Shown here one piece after another: positions 9,421 to 17,085 of a stretch of 56,339 nucleotides of DNA (position 1 is the stretch's first letter; the number at the start of each line of letters is the position of its first letter). The notes beneath the pieces are model-generated. The model was not told the DNA's origin. It saw nothing but the letters and a program-made list of their open reading frames with translations, and made no database searches. The position numbers and the translations under genes were made by a program. The stretch comes from a virus, in IMG/VR virus record IMGVR_UViG_3300037246_000311, positions 1 to 56,339 of that record; one strand, written 5' to 3'.

Positions 9421-9853
9421 CGAAGCCGTCATCCATCGGCGCCTGTTCTTGCTTCGCTGGACCATCGCTGTCGTGCATCTCCTGCTGCGCCGGCTTGTCT
9501 CGGTGCTCTCCCTGGTGATGGGCGCCTTGGTTCCTGTTGGCACTGCCGAGCATGTCCATCCTGTGCGCGATGATCTCGGTCGAGTAGCGGTCGTTGCCGG
9601 TCTTGTCCTGCCACTTCCTGGTCCGGATCTCACCCTGGATGCCGATCAGATCTCCCTTGTGTACCCACTCGCGAACCACATCAGCCAGCTTGCCGAAGCA
9701 TACGACTCGATGCCACTCGGTCTCCTCCTCGCCTTTGTACTTCTTCGATGTTGCGATCGACATATTGGCCACGGCATTGCCGTTGGCCGCGAATCGGATC
9801 TCTGGGTCCTGGCCCATGCGTCCGACGATAATTGCTACGTTAGTTCCGCTCAT
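9404..9853 (-). CDS. ssb: Single-stranded DNA-binding protein
   Basis: The 149-residue protein has an OB fold over residues 1 to about 105 (NVAIIVGRMGQDPEIRF, then WHRVVCFGKLADVV and KGDLIGIQGEIRTRKW), a Gln/His-rich flexible linker, and the acidic tail DDIPF that recruits host repair and replication proteins. It coats single-stranded DNA made during replication and by the phage exonuclease. It lies downstream of the ERF and exonuclease genes in the same operon. Confidence 0.95.
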   Translation of the reverse strand: MSGTNVAIIVGRMGQDPEIRFAANGNAVANMSIATSKKYKGEEETEWHRVVCFGKLADVVREWVHKGDLIGIQGEIRTRKWQDKTGNDRYSTEIIAHRMDMLGSANRNQGAHHQGEHRDKPAQQEMHDSDGPAKQEQAPMDDGFDDIPF

Positions 9854-9864
9854 GTTTCTCTCTC

Positions 9865-10770
9865 CTAATAGTTGATGATGGTGTGTCGGATCTGGTTCTT
9901 GACCAGGGCCTTCACGATTTTTTTCGAGATCTCGTCCCAGCCAATGCTGCCAGGTTCGATGGACTTCAGTATGGTCTCGATGTCTGCTGCTGCCTCGCGA
10001 TGGATCCTGCCCTTGTGCTTGGTGTCGCGTTCACGCTTCGCCTTGTCGGCAGTCTCCTGGGCCACTTTATCCTGGATCCGCTTCAGCTCGGTGGCCGACT
10101 CGATCTCGGCATTCTCCACCGCCTCTCGAGCGATGCGCTGCTCCTCCTCGATGCGGTTGTTCTCGGCCTCTTCGTTCGCACGGCGCAGGTTGTTCTCCTC
10201 CTCGAACTCACGCTCTTCCTGGGCAGGCACTGCTTCCACGAGCTGCACGATGGCTGCGTTCTTCGCATTGATCGCCTCGTCCTGGTACTCGGCGTAGAGT
10301 TTGGTGATCTTCATGTAGCGGAGCTTCTCGACATTGGCGTCGAGGGTTGCCGCTGGGATGTGGGCACCATGGTCATCGGTCAGCTCACCCAGGTCTTTGA
10401 TCACCTGGATCTTGGCCAGGATCTTGTCGATGCGTAACTGCTCGGCCTCCTCCCAGTCGGTCAGTGGCTTGCGCACCTGGAGCTTCAGGTTGTCCAGGAA
10501 GTCACGAGCACTCTTGCGCACGGCATCGACCGCAGCGATCGCTGACTTCTGCTCGGCCACGAATCCCTTTCCCAGGTCATCGATGGTGGTCTTCGATCTC
10601 GCGATCTTGTACGCCAGGCTGGTGATGGCCTTGCGACCATCAGATGTCTCGACGTCAGGCACGTTGGCGGTGACCTCGAACTCGATGGCCTTCAGCAGTG
10701 TCGGCATGAACTTCGGCTTGAACAGTTTGGCCGGCGACATCTTTTCGATTTGTTCGAGTTCAGTCTTCAT
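9865..10770 (-). CDS. Coiled-coil protein of the recombination operon, unknown
   Basis: The 301-residue protein is mostly helical. Residues about 180-260 are a highly charged coiled coil (REFEEENNLRRANEEAENN). The N-terminal third includes ADLFK-like and KPLTDWEEAEQLRID helices. It lies between the exonuclease and SSB genes, where many phages carry an unassigned helical protein. A role in the annealing or exonuclease complex is inferred from position only. Confidence 0.75.
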   Translation of the reverse strand: MKTELEQIEKMSPAKLFKPKFMPTLLKAIEFEVTANVPDVETSDGRKAITSLAYKIARSKTTIDDLGKGFVAEQKSAIAAVDAVRKSARDFLDNLKLQVRKPLTDWEEAEQLRIDKILAKIQVIKDLGELTDDHGAHIPAATLDANVEKLRYMKITKLYAEYQDEAINAKNAAIVQLVEAVPAQEEREFEEENNLRRANEEAENNRIEEEQRIAREAVENAEIESATELKRIQDKVAQETADKAKRERDTKHKGRIHREAAADIETILKSIEPGSIGWDEISKKIVKALVKNQIRHTIINY

Positions 10771-10970
10771 GATTTTTTCTCCGGAGGTGTGGGCTTGGTC
10801 TTGACGGCATCCACGATCATGGTGCAGGCGTAGTTGCCTTTGATGTGCATGGTGATGTCCTGCACCTGGTGCTCGTCGCGGAAGATGTGCTCATTCATGT
10901 GGGTGGTCAGGATCTTGATCAGATCCAGGCTTGAGATTTTGATCTCTACTGGGTTGTGAAACTTGCTCAT
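10767..10970 (-). CDS. Hypothetical small protein
   Basis: The protein has 67 residues, beginning MSKFHNPVEIKISSLDLIKIL, with alternating strands and helices and a basic, Pro-containing C-terminus. No family is recognised. Start and stop both lie in ATGA overlaps with neighbours, which supports translation as part of the operon. Confidence 0.65.
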   Translation of the reverse strand: MSKFHNPVEIKISSLDLIKILTTHMNEHIFRDEHQVQDITMHIKGNYACTMIVDAVKTKPTPPEKKS

Positions 10971-11215
10971 TTTATTTTCCTATCTGTGATAAATTTTTCA
11001 GCTATGTTGTAGGCATCGTCCAGGTCCTGTGGTGTCGATGGGTGCCTGACCCAGACGTCCTGGCCTGGTCCACCTTTGTACTTGTCCATCAGGCTGACGA
11101 TGTACATGTGGCCACCGCCCGATGCTCGGAAGGTGACCTTCAGGATCCGGACGCGGTTGGAGTGGTGCTTGATCTGATCGACCGCAACCCGACTCCAACC
11201 ACGCCGCAGGCTCAC
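10967..11215 (-). CDS. Hypothetical protein with GTG start
   Basis: The GTG at 11215 overlaps the exonuclease stop as GTGA and gives an 82-residue protein. A longer frame exists but would lie inside the exonuclease gene. The centre, RVRILKVTFRASGGGHMYIVSL, looks like two beta strands with a Gly turn. An internal ATG giving only 46 residues is possible but loses these strands. Function unknown. Confidence 0.6.
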   Translation of the reverse strand: MSLRRGWSRVAVDQIKHHSNRVRILKVTFRASGGGHMYIVSLMDKYKGGPGQDVWVRHPSTPQDLDDAYNIAEKFITDRKIK

Positions 11216-11856
11216 GCAGCTTTCGCCAGGTCGATCCGCTGCTGGCGCAATTCCATGACGGTCTTGTCCAGGCGCATCACTTCCAGTTCCTTGGCGAACG
11301 GCACTACGATCTGATCGATCGCTCGTTGCCATACTGGATCCGCTTCGACCAGGGTCAGCAGCGGTGGCCACTCAGGGTGGTAGCTCATGAACCACCATTG
11401 CTTCATGCCGGTGACCCACATGCTGCCCTGGACCTGTGGCATGTACTTCTTCGGGCAGACGCCGCGCAGGTAGTAGGCGTTGTGAATGATCGGTGATGGG
11501 CATTTGATCTCGAGGCCTGTCTGCTTGTTCAGGAATCCATCGGGCGAACAGCCGACCAGCTTGCGCTTGTCCTTGTAGGCGAAGCCGACCGACTCGACGT
11601 CACCATGGATGATCTCGAAGTGCGCTCTGGCGGTCGGTTCCATCACGGTACCGCGGTTCACCCAGTACAGATTGGGTGGCAGTTCCTTGCACATGCCGAC
11701 GATCCACTCACCGAGCAGCTCGTAGAGATACTCTTCAGCCTGGCTGGACGGCTTCATGCTGGCCGTGATCAAACGATCGAAGTTACTGGGTGACGCGACA
11801 CCTGCTTTGATGCCACGCCACTCGTCGGTACCCTGCTCACACTTGACGGCGATCAC
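11212..11856 (-). CDS. YqaJ-type viral recombinase exonuclease (lambda Exo family)
   Basis: The 214-residue protein begins with the EQGTDEWRGIKAGVASPSN segment typical of YqaJ/lambda exonucleases. Candidate metal-site residues are Glu73 (MEPTAR), Asp106 (SPDGF), Glu116 and Lys118 (LEIKCP). These enzymes digest one strand of double-stranded DNA 5' to 3', giving single strands for an annealing partner. That partner is encoded just upstream (ERF), with a 4-base overlap that links their translation. Confidence 0.93.
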   Translation of the reverse strand: MIAVKCEQGTDEWRGIKAGVASPSNFDRLITASMKPSSQAEEYLYELLGEWIVGMCKELPPNLYWVNRGTVMEPTARAHFEIIHGDVESVGFAYKDKRKLVGCSPDGFLNKQTGLEIKCPSPIIHNAYYLRGVCPKKYMPQVQGSMWVTGMKQWWFMSYHPEWPPLLTLVEADPVWQRAIDQIVVPFAKELEVMRLDKTVMELRQQRIDLAKAA

Positions 11857-12638
11857 TTGTTGGCCTCCGCATTCTTATCGACAGCTGCCTTCGCTGCCAG
11901 GAGGGCGTGGACCGGCTTGTACTGATCGACCTTCAGATCAGCCAGGGTCTCGACCTTGAACAGCACGAGCAGCTTCTTGGTATCAGCACCGACCTTCGCG
12001 ATCTTGGTGGTGAGACTCTTCAGCTGGTTGGTGCTGATGTTGGCAACTACAGGGCCGGCGTTGCGGCCATCGTCGGCATCATCTGCCTTGGTGGCCAGGC
12101 CTGCGAGTGCCTCGAAGGTGATGCGCTTCAGATACGAGACCGTAGACTTCACGGCCTGGATGGAGTTCTTGCCACCGCTCGGATCCGGAAGTGCCGACAG
12201 CGATGTCTGCTCACTGTGGCCAGTGGCATGCGTGATGAAGCAGGTGACTTCGATCAGGTTACCTTCCAGGATCTTGGTCTTCCAGCTGGTCTTCATCTGC
12301 GCCTGGGTCATGGCCTCCTGGACCTTGATCAGTGAGCCGGCCAGGCTGGTGAATCCATACTCGGTTGGCGCCTTGCCATCCTTGCCTGGGTAGTTGACCC
12401 AGCTGTCGTAGGTCAGCGGCGGGACCAGGGATCCGAACACGGCCATCGCAGTGTGGTAATTCTTCCTGGCTTCGTTGGCCTCGTAGGCCAGCTGGATCTC
12501 GAACATCTTCTCGAGCTTATCAACCGGCAGGTCGGGCAGTTGCATCAGCGCCTGGATCATGGCGCCTGGGTGGACCGACATCTCCGTGCCGGCAGGGGTA
12601 GGTAGCGTGACTACCTTGGTTTTAGCTTTCGCTGTCAT
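11853..12638 (-). CDS. erf: ERF-family single-strand annealing protein
   Basis: The 261-residue protein matches the ERF superfamily: YHTAMAVFG, PTEYGFTSLAGSLIKVQEAM, and later ALPDPSGGKNSIQAVKSTVSYLKRITFEALAGLATK-type segments around residues 130-175. ERF proteins anneal complementary strands and help recombine or circularise phage DNA. It forms a pair with the YqaJ exonuclease gene just downstream. The first 17 bases overlap a 30-codon membrane-peptide gene. Confidence 0.93.
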   Translation of the reverse strand: MTAKAKTKVVTLPTPAGTEMSVHPGAMIQALMQLPDLPVDKLEKMFEIQLAYEANEARKNYHTAMAVFGSLVPPLTYDSWVNYPGKDGKAPTEYGFTSLAGSLIKVQEAMTQAQMKTSWKTKILEGNLIEVTCFITHATGHSEQTSLSALPDPSGGKNSIQAVKSTVSYLKRITFEALAGLATKADDADDGRNAGPVVANISTNQLKSLTTKIAKVGADTKKLLVLFKVETLADLKVDQYKPVHALLAAKAAVDKNAEANK

Positions 12639-12714
12639 GGTCTTTCTCCTGGGTGTAATAAAAGTCGATCGCGCAATAGAGCACGACCAACAGTGATGTG
12701 ATAAAGAGGTTCAT
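12622..12714 (-). CDS. 30-residue single-span membrane peptide
   Basis: The peptide begins MNLFITSLLVVLYCAIDFYY and ends in a charged tail (TQEKDHDSES). It is one membrane helix with a polar C-terminus. The ATG at 12714 overlaps the upstream stop as ATGA, and the 3' end overlaps the ERF start by 17 bases, where the ERF ribosome site (GGAGAAAG) lies inside it. This tight fit suggests translational coupling. Function unknown. Confidence 0.6.
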   Translation of the reverse strand: MNLFITSLLVVLYCAIDFYYTQEKDHDSES

Positions 12715-12956
12715 TCGAGGCGCTCCCAGTACTCGCAGTCCTTGTTCAGGTCTTCGGGGGTTGGCTCGACGTAGGGTGCGTTGGTAGGTGGTTCCCAGTC
12801 ATCACCGTACTTGGTCGGCTGGGTGGTGTCGTCGTCGTCGTCGTTCTCGTGATCCTTCTCGAGCTGCTTGTCCTTCCAGCAATCGTAGGCGTAGTCGCCA
12901 TCGTCCATGGGATCATCTTCAGGTGGATCTTCCCAGCTGTCTGGTCGCTTAGTCAT
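12711..12956 (-). CDS. Acidic small protein
   Basis: The 81-residue protein is extremely acidic (DPPEDDPMDDGDYAYD, later a run of five Asp) with Pro and Trp. It could mimic DNA charge or bind a host protein, but nothing in the sequence proves this. It is preceded by a conserved leader box (TTGACACCGGAGATTGAAAT) shared with promoter-proximal genes of this block. Confidence 0.65.
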   Translation of the reverse strand: MTKRPDSWEDPPEDDPMDDGDYAYDCWKDKQLEKDHENDDDDDTTQPTKYGDDWEPPTNAPYVEPTPEDLNKDCEYWERLE

Positions 12957-12959
12957 ATT

Positions 12960-13250
12960 TCAATCTCCGGTGTCAACAAGTGAATAGTACCCTACTGGCT
13001 GGCTCACTGGGTGAGCCTTCATACGCTTGAACCAGTAGTCTGAATGGATGTGGCCGAGCAGCCTGATGGTCTCGCTGCTGATAACGTCACGGCCTTTCTC
13101 GTAGCCGAGGGTTGCCAGGTACAGCGGGATGGTCACCATCTGCCGGCTCGAGGGCTTGACCTGGTCCAGCATCCACATGCCGAAGTGAGTATCGACCATC
13201 GGGATTTCGCTGGGGTTCAGGTTGCTGACTTGCTCAGTGAAGTTTTTCAT
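12960..13250 (-). CDS. Hypothetical protein
   Basis: The 96-residue protein begins MKNFTEQVSNLNPSEIPMVD. It contains an RQMVTIPLYLATLGYEKG segment and a helical half that ends near GYYSLVDTGD. No family recognised. Its 3' end carries the leader box of the next gene, so its last codons double as a ribosome site. Confidence 0.65.
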   Translation of the reverse strand: MKNFTEQVSNLNPSEIPMVDTHFGMWMLDQVKPSSRQMVTIPLYLATLGYEKGRDVISSETIRLLGHIHSDYWFKRMKAHPVSQPVGYYSLVDTGD

Positions 13251-13413
13251 CGTCGCCTCGCTTGTGGGTGATGATGCCTCTCTCGAAGGCACCGCGGACA
13301 ATCTGCTCCTGCCTGGCGCGGGACAACTTGAACCACTTGAGGCAGGTCTTCGGGTGGAGCGCACCGGCCAGGACCGCGATGGCCTCGTCCATGTCGTATG
13401 GTTTGGTGTTCAT
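13234..13413 (-). CDS. Hypothetical small protein
   Basis: The protein has 59 residues, starting MNTKPYDMDEAIAVLAGAL, mainly helical and basic towards its C-terminus (RARQEQIVRGAFERG). It overlaps the next gene by 17 bases and begins in an ATGA overlap. A small DNA-binding helix bundle is possible but unproven. Confidence 0.6.
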   Translation of the reverse strand: MNTKPYDMDEAIAVLAGALHPKTCLKWFKLSRARQEQIVRGAFERGIITHKRGDDEKLH

Positions 13414-13583
13414 GCGTGTATGTCTCCGTTGTCGATCAGGTCCATCGCGGTGCGACCGAACCATCCTTGAAGAGTCCAGGCGATGCCGGTGCTAACCAGC
13501 AACTGCCAGGCCTCGAGATACTGCTCGTGATCCTCGGCGTCCTCGACGCCTTCAGCGATCATGGTGGCTGTGAATATATTCAT
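13410..13583 (-). CDS. Hypothetical small protein
   Basis: The protein has 57 residues, starting MNIFTATMIAEGVEDAED, an amphipathic helical protein with WQLLVSTGIAWTLQGWFG in its centre. Both ends are ATGA overlaps. Function unknown. Confidence 0.6.
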   Translation of the reverse strand: MNIFTATMIAEGVEDAEDHEQYLEAWQLLVSTGIAWTLQGWFGRTAMDLIDNGDIHA

Positions 13584-13786
13584 ATCGAATCGAACTCCGC
13601 GGCAAGGCCCAGCAGCTTGTCTTCTTTGCTGAACTGGTGAGTGGCCATCCAGTCGGCGCATGCTTCACGCGCCTCCTCCATGGTGTGGACTTTACAGATG
13701 TTGCGCTTGCGACCAGCGTCAGGCTCGAGGCCGTTGGGCCAGTCGGCATTGCGCGACCACCAGGTGCGTGAGAATACTTGGTACAT
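13580..13786 (-). CDS. Hypothetical small protein
   Basis: The protein has 68 residues with an N-terminal VFSRTWWSRNADWPNGLEP segment, then HTMEEAREACADWMATH. The pattern of a strand pair followed by a helix with repeated E/A resembles small phage proteins of unknown function. It starts one base inside the preceding stop. Confidence 0.6.
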   Translation of the reverse strand: MYQVFSRTWWSRNADWPNGLEPDAGRKRNICKVHTMEEAREACADWMATHQFSKEDKLLGLAAEFDSI

Positions 13787-14163
13787 TAGAGTTCACCTTC
13801 AGTTTGGTTGTCGAGCCAGGTGCGGACAACATCCATGGCGTCAGCGTCGATGCTCCAGGCAGCGACACTACCTTCCAGGTTGAGGCCGATGCCCATCTCT
13901 GCTTCCATGCCCTTGTTGCAGACGTACTCGTCACGGCCCAGCAGGGTGGTGACGTAGTAGCGGCTAACGAACTGGCCGCGGGGTCCGAACTTGGCTATGT
14001 GGGAAAGGTCGTAGAACTCGACCAGGGGGCTGTCGTCTTCGCGCTTGTCTTCACCGTGGGTGAGACAGTCGTCGCGACCGTAGCGATCGCCAATGCGCAC
14101 GATGCGCACGTTGAAGTGGCGACCTTCTTCGTTGGTAATTCTCATTGAGTTGTCAGTAGTCAT
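13786..14163 (-). CDS. Hypothetical protein behind promoter P1
   Basis: The 125-residue protein starts MTTDNSMRITNEEG. An in-frame ATG at 14187 exists, but 14163 is chosen because the ribosome site GGAGAACGAAAT lies just before it. The middle includes GRDDCLTHGEDKREDDSPLVEFYD, suggesting a small enzyme or modifier, but no family is recognised. It is the first gene after promoter P1. Confidence 0.68.
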   Translation of the reverse strand: MTTDNSMRITNEEGRHFNVRIVRIGDRYGRDDCLTHGEDKREDDSPLVEFYDLSHIAKFGPRGQFVSRYYVTTLLGRDEYVCNKGMEAEMGIGLNLEGSVAAWSIDADAMDVVRTWLDNQTEGEL

Positions 14164-14190
14164 ATTTCGTTCTCCGGTGTCAATCATCTA

Positions 14191-14218
14191 AGTATAGTGA
14201 AGTATCATCACTTTGCAA
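14191..14218 (-). promoter_or_regulatory. Promoter P1 with palindromic spacer
   Basis: On the minus strand: TTGCAA (14213-14218), 16-base spacer, TATACT (14191-14196). The spacer region holds AGTGA/TCACT as a 17-base inverted repeat (14196-14212). The same layout is found at P2, P3 and P4. The palindrome would suit a repressor that blocks RNA polymerase. The promoter overlaps the end of the upstream gene at 14208. Confidence 0.8.
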
Positions 14219-14420
14219 GTTTATTGCCCCGCGCCAGGCCCTTCACAAAGCTGGTGACCTTGATGTCGCAGCTGATGCAGCGCAGCGTCTGGCCCTCGTA
14301 GAAGACGTTCTCGTCCTGGTCCTCGAGGAAGGTCCCGTCCCATGCCGAGATCCGCAGGCGCTTGACCTGCTGGATCTGGTAGTAGCCGCGGGGGCTGTCG
14401 CAGTAGGGGCAGGCGCTCAT
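14208..14420 (-). CDS. Zinc-ribbon small protein
   Basis: The protein has 70 residues with CPYC near the N-terminus and CISC near residue 49, a likely zinc ribbon with four Cys. The C-terminal tail is basic (GLARGNKLAK). Its last codons overlap promoter P1. A DNA or RNA contact is possible; function unknown. Confidence 0.65.
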   Translation of the reverse strand: MSACPYCDSPRGYYQIQQVKRLRISAWDGTFLEDQDENVFYEGQTLRCISCDIKVTSFVKGLARGNKLAK

Positions 14421-14701
14421 GACTGCGGCTCCCTGGCCAGCTTCACGAATGCCTTGAACGGGTTGCCCTGCTTGTACTGCTTCGGCAGCAGCTGGTTGTA
14501 CTTCACCCAGGCGCTGGCCCAGTAGCCGAACATCTCGAACTTGTACCGGCCCAGGGAATCGATGGCCTTGTGGTACGCCTCGTTCCTGGCCTCGTGTACG
14601 CTGCGCAGCAGGGTCTGCTCAGTAGCTGAACCCTTCAGCGTGTCCTGCTCGTCGCGACCAGGAGAGAATGTCCTGGTGCGTGATACGTTGGGATCGCTCA
14701 T
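14417..14701 (-). CDS. Hypothetical protein
   Basis: The protein has 94 residues and is mainly helical, with an aromatic patch (YKFEMFGYWASAWVKYNQLL). It starts and ends in ATGA overlaps. No family recognised. Confidence 0.62.
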   Translation of the reverse strand: MSDPNVSRTRTFSPGRDEQDTLKGSATEQTLLRSVHEARNEAYHKAIDSLGRYKFEMFGYWASAWVKYNQLLPKQYKQGNPFKAFVKLAREPQS

Positions 14702-14877
14702 TTCATCTCCTCGGCGCTGTACAAGTAGCCGACCGTTGTGGCTATTGAATGAGCCAGCGCCTCTGCGGTCTGCGGTTCCTTGCCTTGCCTTGGGTGCTGG
14801 TTGTGCTCGAGGTCAGCGTGAAGCTCGTGCAGCAGCTTCCCTGACCCATCCTTGATGACTACGATAACGTCACTCAT
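14698..14877 (-). CDS. Hypothetical small protein
   Basis: The protein has 59 residues beginning MSDVIVVIKDGSGKLLHELH, a beta hairpin followed by a helix with TAEALAHSIATTVGYLYSAEE. It fills an otherwise empty 180-base stretch and is bounded by ATGA overlaps on both sides, which supports it being real. Function unknown. Confidence 0.6.
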   Translation of the reverse strand: MSDVIVVIKDGSGKLLHELHADLEHNQHPRQGKEPQTAEALAHSIATTVGYLYSAEEMK

Positions 14878-15140
14878 GTTGATTCCCTCAATGCGCGTTT
14901 CGCGCTCTTGGTGATGCCGAGGCTGCGTCCGGATCTCCGGAAATGTTTCTTGGCCCTGGCGATGGGGTAGCCGACCAGCTCGATGGCTCGGATCTCGGTG
15001 TTCAAGATCTTGTTGATCCGGACACCTGGGTTGCGATCATCGATCCAGATCAGGCTGGTGAACTTGGGTCCAACTGCCACGACGAGGGCGCTGCGAACGC
15101 CGTCATCGAGGTGGACACTGTGCAGTGTGTTAGCTTCCAT
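14874..15140 (-). CDS. Hypothetical protein
   Basis: The protein has 88 residues. The N-terminal half is beta-rich (SALVVAVGPKFTSLIWIDD) and the C-terminus strongly basic (RAKKHFRRSGRSLGITKSAK), suggesting nucleic-acid contact. It overlaps the DUF6011 gene upstream by 11 bases. Confidence 0.62.
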   Translation of the reverse strand: MEANTLHSVHLDDGVRSALVVAVGPKFTSLIWIDDRNPGVRINKILNTEIRAIELVGYPIARAKKHFRRSGRSLGITKSAKRALREST

Positions 15141-15798
15141 CGTTGGCTCCCTCTTTACGCGGACGCGGATCGACGGTTGCCTGGTCGAGCGAGGCCTTCC
15201 AGTTTTCCTTCAGGCCGTAGTGGTTGGCACAGGTGGGACCGTAACCAGCAGCGACAGAGTTGTCGTCGGTCAGGGCCTTGCCGCAGAAGCAGCACTCACT
15301 GAAGCGGTTGCCATACTCGGCAGCTACCTTGTGAGGATCCTGGCCGAGGCGCTTGAGCAGCTCGATCACAGTCTCGGTGCAGTCGCGTGACTTGGTCATC
15401 TCACCCTGGGTATCGATGCGTCCGTACCAGGTGTTGAATCCGTAGTCGCCGCCATCAGTGACATTGATCTGGCCAGGGTACTTCGACTTCTCGCCGGCAC
15501 GAATCAGCTTGACGACTTCACCGTCATCGGTGGCCAGTTTGATCTTCGGCCACTTGATGAAATGGCTGGCGATTGCCATCAGCTCGTAGACGCCAGACAG
15601 GTCGCCCAGGTCTTCGGTCGGGCGGTCGTTGCGATCGTTAGCTTCATCGACCAACTTGAAAACCCAGGGCCACTGCTTGTCAGAGAGATCTCCCTTCGTG
15701 GCGAACTGCTTGACCAGGCTGGGACCGAAGTCGCCGGTCACCTTGCCGGCCTGGACGTACTCCTCGAGGAGCTGGATTGCTTCGTTGTTGTTACTCAT
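15130..15798 (-). CDS. Protein with DUF6011-like zinc-finger motif
   Basis: The 222-residue protein carries CCFCGKALTDDNSVAAGYGP followed by TCANHYG near residues 175-200, a cysteine motif typical of DUF6011. The N-terminal part is helical and the centre includes GDYGFNTWYGRID. Role unknown; such proteins are common in phage early regions. ATG 15798 is chosen over an in-frame ATG 15 bases upstream because a GGAG ribosome site lies 9 bases before it. Confidence 0.72.
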   Translation of the reverse strand: MSNNNEAIQLLEEYVQAGKVTGDFGPSLVKQFATKGDLSDKQWPWVFKLVDEANDRNDRPTEDLGDLSGVYELMAIASHFIKWPKIKLATDDGEVVKLIRAGEKSKYPGQINVTDGGDYGFNTWYGRIDTQGEMTKSRDCTETVIELLKRLGQDPHKVAAEYGNRFSECCFCGKALTDDNSVAAGYGPTCANHYGLKENWKASLDQATVDPRPRKEGANDGS

Positions 15799-15800
15799 GT

Positions 15801-16226
15801 CTACATGCTCCAATAAGATTCGTAAGCGGGGCTGCAGTAGACCGGAGTGTTGGCGCGTTCCTGGTATTCCTTCTTCGACATCAGGTTGATCCTGGTGACC
15901 ATCTTCTCGATGTCGTTGTGGAACTCGAGGTCGTCAGCGATGGCGTAGTCGGCCTTGTCGATCAGCCTGACTGTGCCGTTGGTGGCCTTGCAGAACTCGG
16001 TGTGGGTGAGGCCGCATTCCTGCAGCGTGTGAGCCAGGGCCTCTTGGTAGGTGTCGTTGTGGCCAGTCCAGTTTTTATTCCAGGCCTTCTCGACTTCGAG
16101 GTTGCGGATGCCTTTGGCGACTTCACGATTGAGGGCTGCGGTTGCGGCTCCCTTGCTGGCGTAGCCACCGCGCTTCATGCCAGGCATGTGGTAGGTTGAT
16201 TCGATGTTGTAGATGATGTAGCTCAT
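15801..16226 (-). CDS. Hypothetical protein behind promoter P2
   Basis: The 141-residue protein begins MSYIIYNIESTYHMPGMKRG. The KRGGYASKGAATAALNREV segment is similar in style to phage proteins that read as a strand followed by a helix. No family recognised. ATG 16226 follows the conserved leader GACGAAACGAGAACGAAAT; an upstream in-frame ATG lies in the promoter region and is unlikely. Confidence 0.68.
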   Translation of the reverse strand: MSYIIYNIESTYHMPGMKRGGYASKGAATAALNREVAKGIRNLEVEKAWNKNWTGHNDTYQEALAHTLQECGLTHTEFCKATNGTVRLIDKADYAIADDLEFHNDIEKMVTRINLMSKKEYQERANTPVYCSPAYESYWSM

Positions 16227-16258
16227 ATTTCGTTCTCGTTTCGTCAAGTGGAGTGCTA

Positions 16259-16286
16259 AGTATAGTGAAGATTCGTCACTATGCAA
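16259..16286 (-). promoter_or_regulatory. Promoter P2 with palindromic spacer
   Basis: Minus strand TTGCAT (16281-16286), 16-base spacer, TATACT (16259-16264). As in P1, an AGTGA...TCACT inverted repeat spans 16264-16280. It drives the 15801-16226 gene and those after it. Confidence 0.8.
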
Positions 16287-16294
16287 GGTTTCTT

Positions 16295-16654
16295 TTACGG
16301 TGCTGTAGCGTCATGCTCGGTGGTGTAAACGGAATCGACCTCACCGTAGCCCTTCGCGATCTTGGTGAACAGGTCGCCGTAGGTTGGCCAGTCACCATCC
16401 CAGAAGCCGGCGCCGTGTCCGTTCCTGGTCAGCCAGAAGTCATGGCCTGCCCTGGCCACTTCGCTCTCGCCTTCCAGGTAGCAGCTGACGCGACTGAAAA
16501 AACTCAGGCAGTCGATCACGCTGTCGCGTAGGAAGAGATGGTACAGCGGGGTACCAGGGACCGGCTGATCGGTGTCACCTGTATCGGTGAAGTCGATCGC
16601 CTCGAGGTAGGCCTGGATCAGAGTGTTCTCCTGGTCGGTGGGTTCGATGTTCAT
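16295..16654 (-). CDS. Hypothetical protein
   Basis: The protein has 119 residues beginning MNIEPTDQENTLIQAYLEAID. It contains an aromatic, Gly-rich patch (NGHGAGFWDGDWPTYGDLF). Similar small proteins occur in phage early regions but I cannot name the family. The start overlaps the upstream stop by one base (TAATG). Confidence 0.65.
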   Translation of the reverse strand: MNIEPTDQENTLIQAYLEAIDFTDTGDTDQPVPGTPLYHLFLRDSVIDCLSFFSRVSCYLEGESEVARAGHDFWLTRNGHGAGFWDGDWPTYGDLFTKIAKGYGEVDSVYTTEHDATAP

Positions 16655-17022
16655 TACACCACCTCGCGATAGGCAGCAAACATGGTGAGGTCGGTCTTGC
16701 GATGATCGAAGCCCATGCGGTAGGCGCGTTTGTCCGAGGCGTGATCCTTCATGTATTTGTCGTAGTGGTAGGCCAGGACCAGGCGGTCTTCCCATCCGGT
16801 GACGCCGCCGACTTCGATGGTCGGAACGTAGTTGCCTTGGTTGGGTGCGACCAGCTGATTGAAGCTGTCGAAGCCAGTCTGCTCGGTGCAGATCAGATCC
16901 AGGAGACCGCGGATGGCATGGCCAGCCTGGAGGGTGTGCCGTGCAGTGCGATAGACGCCACGCGATTGCTCGATGTTGAGGATCGCTGTGGCCAGGTGGT
17001 TGTGCTTGGATTTTCTTGGCAT
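16654..17022 (-). CDS. Hypothetical protein, first gene of the minus-strand block
   Basis: The 122-residue protein has a basic start (MPRKSKHNHLATAILN) and a helical body. It is the first gene downstream of promoter P3, so it may be expressed earliest on this strand. ATG 17022 is used; an in-frame ATG at 17046 lies within the leader box and would lack a ribosome site. Confidence 0.66.
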   Translation of the reverse strand: MPRKSKHNHLATAILNIEQSRGVYRTARHTLQAGHAIRGLLDLICTEQTGFDSFNQLVAPNQGNYVPTIEVGGVTGWEDRLVLAYHYDKYMKDHASDKRAYRMGFDHRKTDLTMFAAYREVV

Positions 17023-17056
17023 GTTATTTCTCTCTCGTTTCGTCAATGGAATCCTT

Positions 17057-17084
17057 AGTATAGTGACAATTTATCCGATTGCAA
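17057..17084 (-). promoter_or_regulatory. Promoter P3 (leftward early promoter)
   Basis: Minus strand TTGCAA (17079-17084), 16-base spacer, TATACT (17057-17062), with TCAC directly before the -10 as in the other three. It lacks the AGTGA arm of the palindrome seen in P1 and P2. It starts the leftward early operon. The leader GACGAAACGAGAGAGAAATAAC precedes the first ATG. Confidence 0.82.
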
Positions 17085-17085
17085 G

